Shown here: in pieces, positions 63,710-64,000 of the stretch
Layout: every line of letters starts with the position of its first letter
How positions within the stretch are numbered: the stretch's first letter is position 1
DNA from: Paucibacter sp963740455
GTDB taxonomy: Bacteria; Pseudomonadota; Gammaproteobacteria; Burkholderiales; Burkholderiaceae_C
Direction: 5' to 3'
DNA length: 64,000 nucleotides
Assembly (NCBI GenBank): GCA_963740455.1
Contig: CAVUEF010000013.1
Coordinates: forward strand, 1-64,000
The notes under the pieces: model-generated
The model's database searches: none
What the model saw: only the letters and a program-made list of their open reading frames with translations
Told to the model about the DNA's origin: nothing
Position numbers and translations under genes: made by a program

Positions 63710-64000
63710 ATGAAACACCGCAACGCCGTGCTCGCCATGCTGGTGGTTACCCTGCTGTGGAGCACGGCGGGGGTGGTGACGCGGCTGCTGGACAGCGCAC
63801 GCAGCTTTGAGGTGACGTTCTGGCGCAGCGCCTTCAATGCGCTGGCCTTGATCGCCGTCCTCTTGATGATGCGCGGTCCCGCCCTGTGGGGGCAGTTGCT
63901 GCGCGCGCCGCGCCCGGTGTGGTTGTCGGCAGTCTTCTGGTCGATCATGTTCTCCGCCTTCATGGTGGCGATCACGCTGACCCGGGTTGCCAATGTGCTG
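63710..64000 (+). CDS. EamA/DMT-superfamily transporter, N-terminal part (cut by window end)
   Basis: The ATG at 63710 opens a frame to the window edge: KHRNAVLAMLVVTLLWSTAGVVTRLLDSARSFEVTFWRSAFNALALIAVLLMM, with LLWSTAGVVTR and FWRSAFNAL as in EamA metabolite exporters. Three hydrophobic segments are visible in the 97 residues. Substrate unknown. Confidence 0.78.
   Translation, partial: MKHRNAVLAMLVVTLLWSTAGVVTRLLDSARSFEVTFWRSAFNALALIAVLLMMRGPALWGQLLRAPRPVWLSAVFWSIMFSAFMVAITLTRVANVL

Noticed and set aside
61750..63993. 747-residue open frame on the minus strand opposite typA
   Set aside because: Antisense to a clear TypA with intact GTPase motifs; composition is His/Gln/Arg-rich as expected for a shadow of GC-rich code.

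Overview
The window reads as a chromosomal segment of a GC-rich betaproteobacterium, most likely Burkholderiales. The grounds are the family-typical rimP-nusA-infB-rbfA-truB order, the NADH-type FabI, the AdiA-like decarboxylase and, above all, a large exosortase A (XrtA/PEP-CTERM type) exopolysaccharide locus. The genus cannot be resolved by reading alone.

Positions 1-45800 are one extended exopolysaccharide locus in several transcription blocks. Block 1 (plus, 2-19917) starts inside xrtA. It carries two nucleotide-sugar 6-dehydrogenases (UDP-HexNAc type and GDP-mannose/AlgD type), five glycosyltransferase modules, two asparagine-synthase-like amidotransferases, two transglutaminase-fold membrane proteins (one fused to a glycosyltransferase), a CapK/PaaK-like adenylating enzyme, a polysaccharide deacetylase and a lyase-like secreted protein. 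Most junctions are ATGA/GTGA/TTGA overlaps, so the genes look translationally coupled. Block 2 (minus, 23924-19932) holds a third amidotransferase that lacks the glutaminase cysteine, an O-antigen-ligase/polymerase-like protein and a methyltransferase, interrupted by a 234-bp MITE-like element. A plus-strand Tat lipoprotein related to PL14 lyases follows. Block 3 (minus, 38869-25864) holds ACP, two exosortase-associated hydrolases, a small exported protein, a DegT aminotransferase, FemAB/GNAT-like proteins, a TPR protein, a flippase, an acyltransferase-3/SGNH pair and a beta-propeller-like Tat lipoprotein. Block 4 (plus, 39079-42003) has the exosortase-associated acyl-CoA ligase and PLP decarboxylase. 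Block 5 (minus, 45795-42019) has a second acyltransferase-3/SGNH pair, a UDP-uronate epimerase and a DUF599 protein. Taken together the genes suggest a uronic-acid-rich, amidated, O- and N-acylated polymer that is flipped, polymerised and trimmed outside the cell.

The locus has grown by internal duplication. It contains TG-GT-CapK twice, with a truncated first CapK whose tail became the N-terminus of the second TG protein. It contains DegT-GNAT twice, with the second DegT reduced to its C-terminus. It contains acyltransferase-3 plus SGNH twice, lyase-like proteins twice and amidotransferases three times.

Positions 45870-50400 are a graveyard of toxin-antitoxin and phage-like fragments next to tRNA-Ser(GGA): a truncated HI1419-type toxin with intact antitoxin, a frameshifted BRO-type antirepressor, CopG/BrnA, HigBA and DUF1902 remnants, an intact HigA, and an apparently intact MntA-HepT pair. 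A 15-bp copy of the tRNA 3' end lies 2.8 kb away and could mark an old integration.

Positions 50400-64000 are conserved core genome: QmcA/NfeD pair, Arg/Lys/Orn decarboxylase, FabI, rimP-nusA-infB-rbfA-truB (with a promoter and an attenuator-like hairpin upstream of rimP, and a one-base frameshift in truB), typA, and the start of an EamA transporter cut by the window edge.
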